Below, one piece after another: positions 44,521 to 54,790 of a DNA stretch of 64,000 nucleotides. The translations under genes were made by a program, and so were the position numbers. The stretch covers positions 1 to 64,000 of the forward strand of contig NZ_PTJA01000010.1 in NCBI RefSeq assembly GCF_002934545.1, in the 5' to 3' direction. The notes below the pieces were generated by a model. The model saw only the letters and a program-made list of their open reading frames with translations, made no database searches and had not been told where the DNA came from. Numbering within the stretch: the stretch's first letter is position 1; the number at the start of each line of letters is the position of its first letter. The stretch is from Lacrimispora xylanisolvens (GTDB lineage: Bacteria; Bacillota; Clostridia; Lachnospirales; Lachnospiraceae).

Positions 44521-45489
44521 TTAATAGAATCCAGATTCCCCAAACAGCTTAGCAAGCTTATTTGCTCCAAGTACCATGATCATACAGACAATGGATTTAA
44601 ACATGCCTGCTGCCGTTGCCATGGAATAGTTTCCATTTACGACACCTTTTGTATAGATGTAAGTATCAAATACATCGGATACGGCACGATTCATGGAATT
44701 CTGCATCAGGAAAATCTGTTCGTAGCCGGTATTTAAAATAGTTCCCACTTTTAAGATCAGCATGATTACAATGGTGGATCGTATGGCTGGAAGGGTAATG
44801 TGCCACATTTTCTGCCACCGGTTTGCGCCGTCCACTTCAGCCGCTTCATAAAGCTGCACATCAACACCAGATAAAGCAGCCAGAAATATGATCGTTCCGT
44901 ATCCTGTTTCCTTCCACATATTCTGACCAACAATCATGGAAACAAAAAGCTTTGGATTGGACATGATATCCGGAGCATGATTTTTTCCAAATATTCCAGT
45001 GAGCCAGTGGTACACCAGACCGTCGGTTGTGCTGAACAGCTGGGCAGTTAAAGCCGCCACAATCACCATGGAAATAAAATGGGGAATATATACCATTGTC
45101 TGAGCCGCTTTTTTAAATGCCATATTCTTGATTTCATTTAATAAAAGTGCAAGAAGAATGGGCGCTGGAAAATAAAAAATCAGGCTGGCTATGGAAATAG
45201 AAAGCGTATTGGTTAATATACGAATAAAATCCGGTCCGGTAAAAAATTTCCGAAAGACTGCCAATCCCACAAACGGACTGTGAAAAAATGCCCCCAGCAT
45301 GGTGTCTCCGTTATAAGGGCTGAAATCCTGGAATGCCATGATAAGTCCACCCATGGGCAGATAATGAAAAACCAAGAGATAGATTACTCCCGGAATAATC
45401 ATTAGATACAGCCACTTATGAGAGCGGTATGCCTGCTTAAGGGATACACCCCTTTTTTGCGGAACGAAACGTTCTGCTTTCTGACTCAT
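44521..45489 (-). CDS. ABC sugar permease, LplB/YteP-like
   Basis: 322 residues, six membrane helices, EAA loop YEAAEVDGANRWQKMWHITLPAI. First gene of the importer-enzyme operon, starting after GAGGAGGAG. Partner of the gene downstream. Confidence 0.93.
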   Translation of the reverse strand: MSQKAERFVPQKRGVSLKQAYRSHKWLYLMIIPGVIYLLVFHYLPMGGLIMAFQDFSPYNGDTMLGAFFHSPFVGLAVFRKFFTGPDFIRILTNTLSISIASLIFYFPAPILLALLLNEIKNMAFKKAAQTMVYIPHFISMVIVAALTAQLFSTTDGLVYHWLTGIFGKNHAPDIMSNPKLFVSMIVGQNMWKETGYGTIIFLAALSGVDVQLYEAAEVDGANRWQKMWHITLPAIRSTIVIMLILKVGTILNTGYEQIFLMQNSMNRAVSDVFDTYIYTKGVVNGNYSMATAAGMFKSIVCMIMVLGANKLAKLFGESGFY

Positions 45490-45611
45490 TGTCTCTCCTC
45501 CTCAATATTGCGGGGATTGTCTTATGAAATTTGCTCCCCTGTTGTGAGGCTATCCTACACCAGGTATCTGCTTTTGTAAATAATCATAATCAAACCTGAT
45601 TTTTATCACAA

Positions 45612-45656
45612 AAAAGCCCTGGATCCCCTTATAATATAAGGAGTTTCCAAGGCTTG
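45612..45656 (-). terminator. Terminator after the YesS-like regulator gene
   Basis: Long imperfect hairpin (AAGCCCTGGATCCCCTTAT with its partner ending CCAAGGCTT); on the minus strand TTTTTTG follows. It separates the regulator operon from the importer operon. The gap 45490-45611 must hold the importer promoter, but I cannot name boxes with confidence. Confidence 0.7.
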
Positions 45657-45694
45657 TCCTTTAGAATTATCATTTTGTTTCCATCTGATTTTTC

Positions 45695-47914
45695 CTATTC
45701 CCGATGCTCTTTACGAAAAGCCAGAGGGGTAATTCCTACCTGGGTTTTAAAAAAACGGATAAAATTCTGTACGTTATTATAATTTAATCTGGCTGATATT
45801 TCAGCGATGGGATCCTGGGTGGTTAAAAGCATATATTTGGCTATCTTCAGTTTTTCTTCATTGACCATGTCCGTAAATGACATCCCCTTTTCCCGTTTTA
45901 GTACCCGGCTGATATAATTGGGGTGATAGCTCAAGGCGTCGGCACACTCATTCAGGGTAATATTGCCGCTGCTAGTTTTAATCATGGCTGTTACCTGTTT
46001 TGCGATATCACAGGAATTTAATTGCCGGTAATCATTAAGGGCCTCCATCACCGGATCCAGAATTTCCGTAAATAAATAGGTGAAAAGTTCCTTTTTTCCG
46101 TAAATTCTTGAAGCCTTGGTTAAGACATCGTACTGCTCACTGTCAAAAATATCAGAAAGAGGCATGGAGACCTTTGCCGGTATATCAAGGATGGCTGTCA
46201 AAAGCCGGGTGACATAATAAGTTCGTTCCATGCCGGAAGCCCCTTTAATTTCAAGCCTTTCCAGGATCAGATCCAGCAGACGCCTGGCTTCTTCCTCATT
46301 GCAGCTTTCCACAGCATGAATCAACTCATCCTCCACAATTCTGTCGTACACATTCCCAGCCGGATCCATAAGAGAATAATCATCGTAAAGAACCAGGGAT
46401 GGACCATTTTCATTCCGGTCATGATTCTTGCTGTGAAGTGCTTCCGAGCATTCGTCATACGCTCTTCTGGCATGAGTCAGTTTATGGAATGTCCGGCTGA
46501 TTCCGAAGGCTGTGGGATATCCGTATGCCTCCATAATATAATCCTTCATCTGCTTATAGACCAGTGCAGTCTTATGATCCTCTTCTATATCATCATTTTC
46601 TCCTATCATAAATAACAGTGTGTGCTCGTAAATTACCGGAGCCACAAAGAATGCTTCCTTCACTTCTAAAGGAAGGCCAAGCAGGATTTTTCTGTTCAGT
46701 TCATCCTGCTCCTCCTGGATGAGATTCTTTTCTCTTTCATCAAACTTACAGGAAACTCCGATCATGCGGTAGGAATGAAACGCCTCCATACCATATTTCT
46801 TCATGGTATCCTGTATCCGGTCCATATTCAGCTCGCCCTTTACCAGGTTTGACACAAACAGTTCCCTGATCTGCACATTCTGATCATCCACAAATCTCTG
46901 GAGTTTCAAAAGAGGTTCGGAAAAAACAGAAGCAGCAAATCGTAAAAGAACCAGGATCACTCCAAAAGCGGCAATCACTGCCACAGAAGCAAATACAAAT
47001 ACAATACCGCCCCGTTTCATTTTCTCCGTATCCATCCCAGTTATGTAAACAAGACCATTGCTGCCGGAACGGCTGACACGATAACGGTATTTTTTTCCTT
47101 TGGGAGATGAAAAAAATCCTCCGTCTGACTTCTCACACTTCCCTGATTTTAAAAAAGCTGCTGTAAAATCAGGATTGGTTTCCATTAAGACCTTCCCCTG
47201 ACTTAGCACAGTCACATCATAGCCCATTTTTTGATATGGCTCAGTCAGAGTTCCAAGCTGCTTCATATTCAGCTGAACCGTGAGCAGATAGACCAGCCCG
47301 GTACTGGCGTACTCTTCCTTTACGATGAGCAGTTCTCCGGATGTATCAATAAATCCGGATTCTTTCGCCCCTTCCTGATAGGGACCGGACACATCGGTCC
47401 GGTTCAGCCAGTAAAGAGATAACGGAACTTCTTTCTGATCCTGTAAAAACAGATCTGTCTCTCCCTTGTTTTTTAAATCCTTATAGTTATACATTCCAAA
47501 CTTGCTGAGAACCCATCCTTCTTTTACATTAATAAAATTGTAAAAACCGATGTATTTGGATAAAAAGTAATTGCCCTGAAGCATGTTCTGGGCCTGCCTC
47601 ACTTCTTTATACTGGGAATAGGGAACTTCCTTTTGATTGACCAACCATTTAATGGAGGTGCTGCTTGTACTGTCCAGATAATATTCCCTGACAGAAGAAA
47701 AAAGGTTCTCATACTCATTCGCCACACTATTGCAGTAAGATTCCAGCGCCTGTCTGCTTTTTTCTGTCTCTCCATTTACATAAATAAAGTAAGAAACCAG
47801 TCCCATAACAATAAGTGGAACCGTTACAAGCAGAAGAAACTGGGTAAACAGGCGCTTTTCATATTTCCCGTCTTTTATGGCAAATAGCTTTTTGTTCTTT
47901 AAATCAATTAACAT
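45695..47914 (-). CDS. Membrane-bound AraC-family regulator (YesS-like)
   Basis: 739 residues. Membrane helix at about 24-46, an extracytoplasmic sensor (about 47-300), a second helix (about 303-328), a cytoplasmic middle region and a C-terminal AraC double HTH (ITLNECADALSYHPNYISRV and DPIAEISARLNYNNVQNFIR). This layout (as YesS in B. subtilis) senses extracellular oligosaccharide and activates the transport and enzyme genes. Its start overlaps the yesU-like gene by 7 nt. Confidence 0.9.
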   Translation of the reverse strand: MLIDLKNKKLFAIKDGKYEKRLFTQFLLLVTVPLIVMGLVSYFIYVNGETEKSRQALESYCNSVANEYENLFSSVREYYLDSTSSTSIKWLVNQKEVPYSQYKEVRQAQNMLQGNYFLSKYIGFYNFINVKEGWVLSKFGMYNYKDLKNKGETDLFLQDQKEVPLSLYWLNRTDVSGPYQEGAKESGFIDTSGELLIVKEEYASTGLVYLLTVQLNMKQLGTLTEPYQKMGYDVTVLSQGKVLMETNPDFTAAFLKSGKCEKSDGGFFSSPKGKKYRYRVSRSGSNGLVYITGMDTEKMKRGGIVFVFASVAVIAAFGVILVLLRFAASVFSEPLLKLQRFVDDQNVQIRELFVSNLVKGELNMDRIQDTMKKYGMEAFHSYRMIGVSCKFDEREKNLIQEEQDELNRKILLGLPLEVKEAFFVAPVIYEHTLLFMIGENDDIEEDHKTALVYKQMKDYIMEAYGYPTAFGISRTFHKLTHARRAYDECSEALHSKNHDRNENGPSLVLYDDYSLMDPAGNVYDRIVEDELIHAVESCNEEEARRLLDLILERLEIKGASGMERTYYVTRLLTAILDIPAKVSMPLSDIFDSEQYDVLTKASRIYGKKELFTYLFTEILDPVMEALNDYRQLNSCDIAKQVTAMIKTSSGNITLNECADALSYHPNYISRVLKREKGMSFTDMVNEEKLKIAKYMLLTTQDPIAEISARLNYNNVQNFIRFFKTQVGITPLAFRKEHRE

Positions 47915-48606
47915 AATTCAAAGACTTTCAGATTTCTGTAATCAGCTGTCAGCGGGGCCAGCTGACGGAATCCAATTTTTCCGCCTTTTAACGCCTTTCC
48001 GAACAATTCCAGCTCATCATTATATTCAAATACTGTCATATCATTAATGGAGAATCGAATATCTCCATGATATTTACGTACGGATATCCGGTAAAAATCC
48101 AGTGCATCTGCTGCACCAGGCAAAGGATCCGCCCCTTGTGCAACCAGGTGAAAGCCATGGCTTTTTCTTAAATTGCAGGTGTGAAACGCTCTCTCATCTG
48201 GCTCTTTTCTGCGAAAATAAGATACGTGGAATGCATTGATGTCACCGCTGTGATACTGGGGGTACTCACCCGTTCGTTCTGCCAGGGAGGAATCGAATAA
48301 ATCTTCCCCGTTCCGCCCTTTCGCTGCAAAAAATAAAATGCAAAGCCCCTGATCCGTAACCGGCTTAAATTCCCATGTGATTTTAATATTTTCCGGAAAT
48401 TCTTCTGGACACCACAAAACGTAATTGGCTTTTTGTCCCAACTCCTCATCAAGACTGTTTTTCAAACGCATACTGCCTTCTTCAAAACTTATTGATGCCT
48501 TTCCTTCTACCACGAAGCCTTCCATATCTTCCGGTCTGGTAAGGGGATTGTCGTAAATTAACCTTTCTTCAATCAGTTGAACGTAACCCGTCGTTTCTTT
48601 CTTCAT
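47908..48606 (-). CDS. YesU-like DUF1961 protein
   Basis: 232 residues, concanavalin-like beta-sandwich expected; matches the DUF1961 pattern (WCPEEFPENIKITWEFKPV, GDINAFHVSYFRRK, LRKSHGFHLVAQGADPLP). Regularly found in rhamnogalacturonan clusters with YesS and YesW; biochemical role unknown. First gene of the regulator operon. Confidence 0.85.
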   Translation of the reverse strand: MKKETTGYVQLIEERLIYDNPLTRPEDMEGFVVEGKASISFEEGSMRLKNSLDEELGQKANYVLWCPEEFPENIKITWEFKPVTDQGLCILFFAAKGRNGEDLFDSSLAERTGEYPQYHSGDINAFHVSYFRRKEPDERAFHTCNLRKSHGFHLVAQGADPLPGAADALDFYRISVRKYHGDIRFSINDMTVFEYNDELELFGKALKGGKIGFRQLAPLTADYRNLKVFELC

Positions 48607-48799
48607 GCGATTCCCTCCATAAGCACCTTTCTCATGATACTAACCAGTTTATTATACAACCGCTTTCCATTATTCTCAACTCGTTTTCCCCGGCTGCATC
48701 TAAAATTTACACACCAAAGATGTGAATCTCATCTTTCCATATCTGGTCGAATATGGTAAACTGTGATACAGAGTTTTGTACGAAAGGAGAATCGCATGC

Positions 48800-50131
48800 A
48801 TGCAGGTTCAGTACACCAAAGATATTAATAACGAGAGCATTTTAAACATCATTCGCCGTTTTTGCAATTACATAGATCCACGGCTTACAGAGCATGGTTC
48901 CCATGTGTCTTACATTGTTTTCCAGATGCTTAGAGAAACTGGCCGTTTTACAAAAGAAGAACTGAGAAACATCTGCTTTGTAGCTCAGCTTCATGATGTG
49001 GGAGCCTACAAGACAGAAGAGATCTCCCGTATGCTTCAGTTTGAAACAAAAGATGTCTGGGATCATTCTTTTTATGGATATCTTTTTATCCGTTACTTCT
49101 CGCCCTTAAAGGATTTCGCCCCCGCAGTACTCCTGCACCATCTCAACTGGGATTTTTTGGAAAAACAACGCAGCCTGGATTCTTTAATGAAGGATTTGGG
49201 ACAGCTGATCCATATAGCAGACCGGATCGATGTATTAATGTCTCTGCAGAATTGTTCCTGGGAGGAGACACTTTCCTTACTGAAAAAGGACCAGGGAACC
49301 GTTTACGCCTCCCATATCATAGAACTGGCGGAAAAACTGGATTTTAAAAATTCCATTGAGGAAGAATGGAAAGCGGACAGTCAGTTTAATCAGTTTCTTA
49401 CCGGAATTCCGCTGTCAGGGGAGGCAATTACGGATTATTTAAAAATGCTGGTTTTTATTATCGATTTCAGAAGCCACTATACCGTCACCCACACCATCAC
49501 TACCACAAGCATCAGCTACGAGCTGGGAAAACTTCTCTCCTATCCGGAAGACCGTTTAAATGTAATTCTCTGCGGCGCTCTGCTTCACGATCTTGGGAAA
49601 ATAGCAGTCCCGGTAGAGATCCTTGAGTACCCGGGTAAACTAAGCCGGCAGGCAATGAATATCATGCGGACTCATGTAGGTTACACAAAAGAGATCTTTG
49701 GCGGAAGCATCGACGAAGCAGTGGAACGGATTGCTTTGCGCCACCATGAAAAGTTAAACGGTACCGGCTATCCCGATGGTCTCTTTGCAAAGGATTTATC
49801 GAAAGAGGAACGCCTGGTTGCTATTGCAGATATCATCAGTGCACTTACAGGAACAAGAAGTTATAAGGAATCCTATCCATTGGAAAAAATAACAACCATC
49901 CTGGAAAGCATGAAAAACGACCAGCTTGTGGATCCGGATATTGTAACCATTGCAGTCACCAATCTGGACTCCATTCTTGAGACAACAGCTATCCGCTGCA
50001 GGCCTATCCTTCGTATCTATGAAAAGTTGAAAAATGAATACCAGTATCTGCTGGGTCTTACAACTGATGACGAAAAACTGAATTTTGCACTCTCTATTAA
50101 AAAACAGGAGAAGGCTGCGTTGTGGCCATAA
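48800..50131 (+). CDS. Tandem HD / HD-GYP domain protein
   Basis: 443 residues from the ATG at 48800 behind AAAGGAG; the frame extends upstream to a TTG. The N-terminal half has an HD-type metal site (HGSHV, LHDVG near 67, DHSFYGY, LLHHLNWD). The C-terminal half is an HD-GYP domain: LLHDLGKIAVP, then HHEKLNGTGYPDGL. HD-GYP proteins hydrolyse cyclic-di-GMP or related cyclic dinucleotides. No membrane segment or receiver domain, so the N-terminal HD half may be the sensor or a second active site. Divergent from the pectin locus. Confidence 0.88.
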   Translation: MQVQYTKDINNESILNIIRRFCNYIDPRLTEHGSHVSYIVFQMLRETGRFTKEELRNICFVAQLHDVGAYKTEEISRMLQFETKDVWDHSFYGYLFIRYFSPLKDFAPAVLLHHLNWDFLEKQRSLDSLMKDLGQLIHIADRIDVLMSLQNCSWEETLSLLKKDQGTVYASHIIELAEKLDFKNSIEEEWKADSQFNQFLTGIPLSGEAITDYLKMLVFIIDFRSHYTVTHTITTTSISYELGKLLSYPEDRLNVILCGALLHDLGKIAVPVEILEYPGKLSRQAMNIMRTHVGYTKEIFGGSIDEAVERIALRHHEKLNGTGYPDGLFAKDLSKEERLVAIADIISALTGTRSYKESYPLEKITTILESMKNDQLVDPDIVTIAVTNLDSILETTAIRCRPILRIYEKLKNEYQYLLGLTTDDEKLNFALSIKKQEKAALWP

Positions 50132-50172
50132 AAAATGACTGTATCCGTTTCATATGGATACAGCCATTTTTC
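50130..50172. terminator. Bidirectional terminator between HD-GYP gene and tyrS
   Basis: Stem around CTGTATCC/GGATACAG flanked by AAAAAATG and CATTTTTC on the two sides. Confidence 0.8.
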
Positions 50173-50189
50173 TCTATACTAATATACCG

Positions 50190-51410
50190 TTATTTTGCAA
50201 TCACTTTCACGAACTTCTTCTTTCCCCGGCGCACAACAGCTCCGTCAGCCAGCTGTTCTCTGGTATAGGAAGCTTTTATATCGTTGACCGTCTCTCCCTC
50301 TACGGTGACTCCGCCCTGTTCCACATTCCGTCTTGCTTCTGAACGGGAGGGTGCGAGTCCGGATTTCTGGAGAATGGTCAAAATATCAACACTGCCGTCT
50401 GTAAAATCAGCTTCTTCAAGCTCACATAACGGCATATTCTCTGCATTGCCGCCTGTAAACAGTTCTCTTGCGCTCTTTTTCGCCTTCTCTGCTTCTTCTT
50501 CGCCATGTACCAGCTTGGTCAGCTCGTAAGCCAGGATTTCTTTTGCCTCGTTTAACTGGCTGCCTTCCCAGCTATCCATCTCATCAATCTGGCTTAAAGG
50601 AAGGAAGGTGAGCATACGCAGACACTTTAATACATCAGCATCGGCAATATTTCTCCAATACTGGAAGAAATCAAATGGAGAAGTCTTTTCCGGATCAAGC
50701 CACACAGCACCGGACTGGGTCTTTCCCATCTTTTTGCCTTCTGAGTTTAACAGCAGGGTAATGGTCATTGCGTGGGCATCCTTACCAAGCTTTCTCCGGA
50801 TCAGTTCGGTACCTCCAAGCATGTTGCTCCACTGATCATCACCGCCAAACTGCATGTTGCAGCCATGGCGCTGGAACAGCTCATAGAAATCGTAGCTCTG
50901 CATGATCATGTAGTTAAATTCCAGGAAGCTTAAGCCTTTTTCCATACGCTGTTTGTAGCATTCCGCACTGAGCATACGGTTTACTGAGAAATGAGGTCCG
51001 ATTTCCCGCAGGAATTCAACGTAGTTTAAGTCCATCAGCCAGTCCGCATTGTTTACCATCATTGCCTTACCTTCAGAAAAGTCAATAAAACGGCTCATCT
51101 GGGTTTTAAAGCATTCGCAGTTATGAGCAATGGTTTCCACTGTCATCATCTGACGCATATCGCTTCTTCCGGAAGGATCGCCAACCATAGCGGTTCCTCC
51201 GCCGATTAAGGCGATTGGTTTATTTCCTGCCTCCTGCAGACGTTTCATTAAACACAGAGCCATAAAATGTCCCACATGGAGACTGTCTGCTGTGGGGTCA
51301 AATCCAATATAAAATACTGCCTTTCCTTCATTGACCATTTTGCTGATCTCTTCTTCGTTGGTCACCTGGGCAATCAGCCCTCTGGCTTTCAGTTCTTCGT
51401 AGATTGTCAT
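50190..51410 (-). CDS. tyrS: Tyrosyl-tRNA synthetase
   Basis: 406 residues, class I. HIGH-like motif LHVGHFMAL near 47, KMSKS-like motif KKMGKT near 236, and a C-terminal S4 RNA-binding domain. TyrZ-like variant by its KMGKT. Controlled by a T-box leader. Confidence 0.96.
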   Translation of the reverse strand: MTIYEELKARGLIAQVTNEEEISKMVNEGKAVFYIGFDPTADSLHVGHFMALCLMKRLQEAGNKPIALIGGGTAMVGDPSGRSDMRQMMTVETIAHNCECFKTQMSRFIDFSEGKAMMVNNADWLMDLNYVEFLREIGPHFSVNRMLSAECYKQRMEKGLSFLEFNYMIMQSYDFYELFQRHGCNMQFGGDDQWSNMLGGTELIRRKLGKDAHAMTITLLLNSEGKKMGKTQSGAVWLDPEKTSPFDFFQYWRNIADADVLKCLRMLTFLPLSQIDEMDSWEGSQLNEAKEILAYELTKLVHGEEEAEKAKKSARELFTGGNAENMPLCELEEADFTDGSVDILTILQKSGLAPSRSEARRNVEQGGVTVEGETVNDIKASYTREQLADGAVVRRGKKKFVKVIAK

Positions 51411-51429
51411 TCCAATTCTCCTTTACATA

Positions 51430-51690
51430 AAAATAAACCCCGTCCTGTTAAAAGGACGAGGTTAAAATCTCGCGTTACCACCTTTTTTCATAAACAGCTC
51501 ACGCTGCTTATCTCTTCAAGTACCGTCTGATACTCTAGCACAATAACGGGTGCAGGAATCCGTCGCCGCCTACTGGGCAATCATGCCTTTTGGAGCGAAG
51601 CTCAAAGATGTATTCGCAGTCCGTTTTCCATGCGCCTTTCATCAACCGGCTGCTTTCTGTCTGGTTTTACGTACTGTTACTTGTTCTTAT
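51430..51690 (-). promoter_or_regulatory. T-box leader of tyrS
   Basis: T-box motif GGTGGTAACGCGAG at 51482-51469 (minus strand), terminator at 51463-51436. Upstream GAATACATC supplies TAC (51612-51610), the Tyr codon followed by A, as specifier. Uncharged tRNA(Tyr) would induce read-through. Nothing else is visible in the gap 51691-51794. Confidence 0.88.
51436..51463 (-). terminator. Regulatory terminator of the tyrS T-box
   Basis: AACCCCGTCCT (51436-51446) with AGGACGAGGTT (51453-51463); on the minus strand TTTATTTTTATG follows. Confidence 0.85.
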
Positions 51691-51794
51691 CAATGCTTTT
51701 ACTTATATATGAAGTTAGTTTTTAGTATATGAGGTTTCTTTTTATTTGTCAAGATCCTTTTTATTAAAGCAGTTTCCGCAAAAAAAACGAATAA

Positions 51795-52559
51795 TCATGA
51801 AATAATATTATGGATCTGGCTAAGCATCTTTTTTAAACTGCCCGCATCAATCTGTCCAGGTGCCGATTCTTTTCCAACAGCTGCAAAGGTCAGTGCCGAT
51901 CCAAAAAATTCACCGGAAAACCGGCTGATCACACCCTCTTTTGACATAGACATGGTTATGACAGGCCGGTCTGAAATATAGCGGGACATTTCATAGGTTG
52001 CTGTCAGAAGTATCATAACATCTTCTACATTTTGGGGCATTACAGCAATTTTAGGAATGTCTGCGCCAAGTTCAATCATCATCTTCACACGGCGAAACAG
52101 TTCCTCTTTTTCCGGTGTTTTCTGAAAATCATGATTGGAAGCTATTACACAGACTCCAAGCCTGTGAGCTTCTTCCACAAGAATCTTTGCGGCTTCTTCA
52201 TCAAAAAATAATTCTACATCGATAATATCCACATAACCGGAGCGGATCAGAGCAAGATTTAAATCAATATACTGCTTTACATTGATTTCCTTTTCTCCAC
52301 CTTCCGTTGCAGTCCGAAAGGTTGCAAGAAGAGGAATTTCCTTCAATGCTTTCCGGATACACCCTGCTGCTTCCACAACTTTGCTGATTTCATATGCCTC
52401 ATCGAACCAGTCAATCCGCCATTCCGCTATATCAGCACCGCCTGCTTCCAGGTTTTCGGCAAATGTTACCGCATCTTTTAGTTTTATTTCAACAATCGGA
52501 ACGCATACCTTGGGCATACCTTCGCCAATGACCACATCTCTTACTCTGACCGTCTTCAT
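51795..52559 (-). CDS. aroD: 3-dehydroquinate dehydratase, type I
   Basis: 254 residues. Third step of the shikimate pathway; a Schiff-base Lys in PKIAVMPQN and the catalytic His in VIASNHDFQKTP are present. N-terminal substrate loop ADIAEWRIDWFD. Stand-alone gene. Confidence 0.95.
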   Translation of the reverse strand: MKTVRVRDVVIGEGMPKVCVPIVEIKLKDAVTFAENLEAGGADIAEWRIDWFDEAYEISKVVEAAGCIRKALKEIPLLATFRTATEGGEKEINVKQYIDLNLALIRSGYVDIIDVELFFDEEAAKILVEEAHRLGVCVIASNHDFQKTPEKEELFRRVKMMIELGADIPKIAVMPQNVEDVMILLTATYEMSRYISDRPVITMSMSKEGVISRFSGEFFGSALTFAAVGKESAPGQIDAGSLKKMLSQIHNIIS

Positions 52560-52688
52560 CCTGTCTTCCTTTCCTTATCCTGCAAAGTTCCCCTAAATTA
52601 TTTTTTCTATTATAACGTTGAACTGCAAATAGTTCAAATACATTTTCTTCTAAAAAGTAAATCCGGCTGGAAAAAAGCATATAAATAA

Positions 52689-52713
52689 AGCGCAGGAATG
52701 CTTCCAGCGCTCT
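52689..52713 (-). terminator. Terminator after the flavocytochrome gene
   Basis: Hairpin AGCGC-GGAA/TTCC-GCGCT with a T.T mismatch, followed on the minus strand by TTATTTAT. Confidence 0.65.
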
Positions 52714-52736
52714 ATTTGTAATATTCTAATAAAGGT

Positions 52737-54581
52737 TTATTTTGCTTTTTCAAGAGCTGCTGCAACCGCTTCTTTGATTCCATTGGAAGAGTTCGTCGCT
52801 CCCGATACACCATCTACAGTATCACTCTGGGTTCTGATAATGGCAGATATAACCGTCTTTTCTGCTGCCTCATAGATTCCAGGAGTCTCATGATGATCGG
52901 TCAATTCTATGGAGGTCACACTTCCGTCTTTTACCACCACCTCTACTGTAATATCTCCGTTATTTCCTTTTCCTGTTCCTGTATAGGTTCCGTCCTTATA
53001 ATTACCCTTCACTTCTGGCTGTGCTGCTTCCTCTTCACCTGCAGCCTTCATGGTTTTCTCCGTAAACCCGCCGTTTTTCATAACGTAATCATAAGCCGCA
53101 TTTCCCGCCAGTCTTCCGAACACCACAATATCAGTCACTGCGTTTCCTCCCAGCCGGTTTGCTCCATGAACGCCTCCAACTACCTCACCGGCTGCAAATA
53201 GTCCCGGGATTGCATTACCGTCCTCTTTTAGGACCTGGGCAGCTGTATCAATCTTTACTCCGCCCATGGTATGATGAACCGCTGGAGCGCACAGTCCGGC
53301 GTAATAAGGGGGCATGTTTAATGGTACTTCCATGCTTTCTCTTCCAAATTCTGTATCCTTGCCACCTGTCTGATACGCTGCATACTGTTCCAGTGTGGCT
53401 TTCAGCTGATCCTTATCAACACCGATTGCCTCCGCCAGCTCTTCCGGCGTGTCTGCCTGGGTAATGATGCCCTGACCAATATATTTTTCAATGGCAGATA
53501 AGCTTTCTCTTACAGACTGGTCAAACACCATGAAGCAGGTTTTTCCTTCCTGATTTAAAATGGCCTCAGAGACCACATCTCTGGTTTCCAGTTCATTGAC
53601 AAAACGCTTTCCGGACCGGTTGACTAAAATTGCTCCGTTTCCACGGACACCTTCTGTGTACATGGTGGTTGTATCCGGATTGACGGTTGGGTGGGTCTGG
53701 ATTTGATCAATATCTACAAGTCCTGCCTTCAGCTCTTGGGCCATAACAATTCCGTCACCAGTGGCACCAGAATGGTTTGTGGTGCAGAAACCATCTAGAT
53801 CTTTTCTGTATTTTACCACCAGTTCAGAATTAGCTCCAAAACCTCCTGTTGCTAAAATTACAGCCTTACATGAAATGGTATAAGGCTCTCCACCTTTTGT
53901 TACTGCCTGTACGCCTACCACAGCACCCTCTTGGTTCAGTAAAATATGTACTGCTTCTGTCTCTAAAAATACAGGTACATCCAGTTCCTTCAGCTTTGCA
54001 TTAAGAGCATTTACAAGCATGGGTCCCACTGCCGATGTATCAGACGGCCGGTGAATTCTCTTAACACTGGCTCCGCCGAACTGCCCTACTACCGATAAAT
54101 CTCCGCCTATTTGGTTGACCCACGTAACTGCGTCTGCGGATTGCTCCGCCATTACCTGCACAAGCTTTGGATCATTTAAATTTTTGCCGCCCTTCATGGT
54201 GTCTTCCACAAACAGCTCAATGGAATCTTCAATTCCATCAGCCTTCTGATACGGTGTTTCGGCGGCATTTAAACCACCTGTGGCACGGACGGTATTTCCT
54301 CCTGTAATAGGCATTTTCTCTAATACAATCAGATTTGCGGCACCTTTTTGTGTGGCTTCAACAGCCGCTGTCATACCGGCTCCCCCCGCTCCGATTATAA
54401 CAATGTCTGCCTGTTTTTCGTTTTGTTTTGATTCACGTTCCAGCGTGCCTTCAGCCGCCGCTTCCTGAGCATTCTTTTTCCCGGATTTGTCCAGACTGGT
54501 ATAAGCCGGACCAGATAATACAATTACAGCTGCAGCCGCTGCTGCCATTGCAGCAATACCCGCAAATATTCCTTTTTTCAT
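52737..54581 (-). CDS. Flavocytochrome c-type FAD reductase with C-terminal FMN-binding domain
   Basis: 614 residues. N-terminal signal/anchor (about 1-30). FAD domain with IIGAGGAGMTAAVEA near 63, substrate domain with HHTMGGVKID and GANRLGGNAVTD of the fumarate reductase/urocanate reductase family. C-terminal FMN-binding domain (about 535-614) ending in DGVSGATNSSNG, the motif where FMN is linked covalently. No heme motifs. Extracytoplasmic electron acceptor reductase for an unsaturated carboxylate; the substrate (fumarate, urocanate, acrylate-like) cannot be fixed from sequence. Confidence 0.9.
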   Translation of the reverse strand: MKKGIFAGIAAMAAAAAAVIVLSGPAYTSLDKSGKKNAQEAAAEGTLERESKQNEKQADIVIIGAGGAGMTAAVEATQKGAANLIVLEKMPITGGNTVRATGGLNAAETPYQKADGIEDSIELFVEDTMKGGKNLNDPKLVQVMAEQSADAVTWVNQIGGDLSVVGQFGGASVKRIHRPSDTSAVGPMLVNALNAKLKELDVPVFLETEAVHILLNQEGAVVGVQAVTKGGEPYTISCKAVILATGGFGANSELVVKYRKDLDGFCTTNHSGATGDGIVMAQELKAGLVDIDQIQTHPTVNPDTTTMYTEGVRGNGAILVNRSGKRFVNELETRDVVSEAILNQEGKTCFMVFDQSVRESLSAIEKYIGQGIITQADTPEELAEAIGVDKDQLKATLEQYAAYQTGGKDTEFGRESMEVPLNMPPYYAGLCAPAVHHTMGGVKIDTAAQVLKEDGNAIPGLFAAGEVVGGVHGANRLGGNAVTDIVVFGRLAGNAAYDYVMKNGGFTEKTMKAAGEEEAAQPEVKGNYKDGTYTGTGKGNNGDITVEVVVKDGSVTSIELTDHHETPGIYEAAEKTVISAIIRTQSDTVDGVSGATNSSNGIKEAVAAALEKAK

Positions 54582-54717
54582 ATCATTCTCCTCACTTTTT
54601 CGCTGTTAACAACAGTTTTTTAAGTTAATTAATTGCATGAAAACTTTGATAATAATTTATCATACTTTATTTACTTTAAAAAGTTTTGGAATGTAAAGAA
54701 GACCTTTTGTAAGTAAA

Positions 54718-54745
54718 AAAAGAGTTCCTTTACGGGAACCCTTTC
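54718..54745 (-). terminator. Terminator of the second catabolic operon
   Basis: GGTTCC/GGAACT-type hairpin with loop CGTAAA; a run of seven T follows on the minus strand. It lies 46 bp after the last gene of the operon. Confidence 0.7.
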
Positions 54746-54790
54746 TTCTGAACAAGACAAAACACAAAACAACCTGTGAGTATTAGTCCA

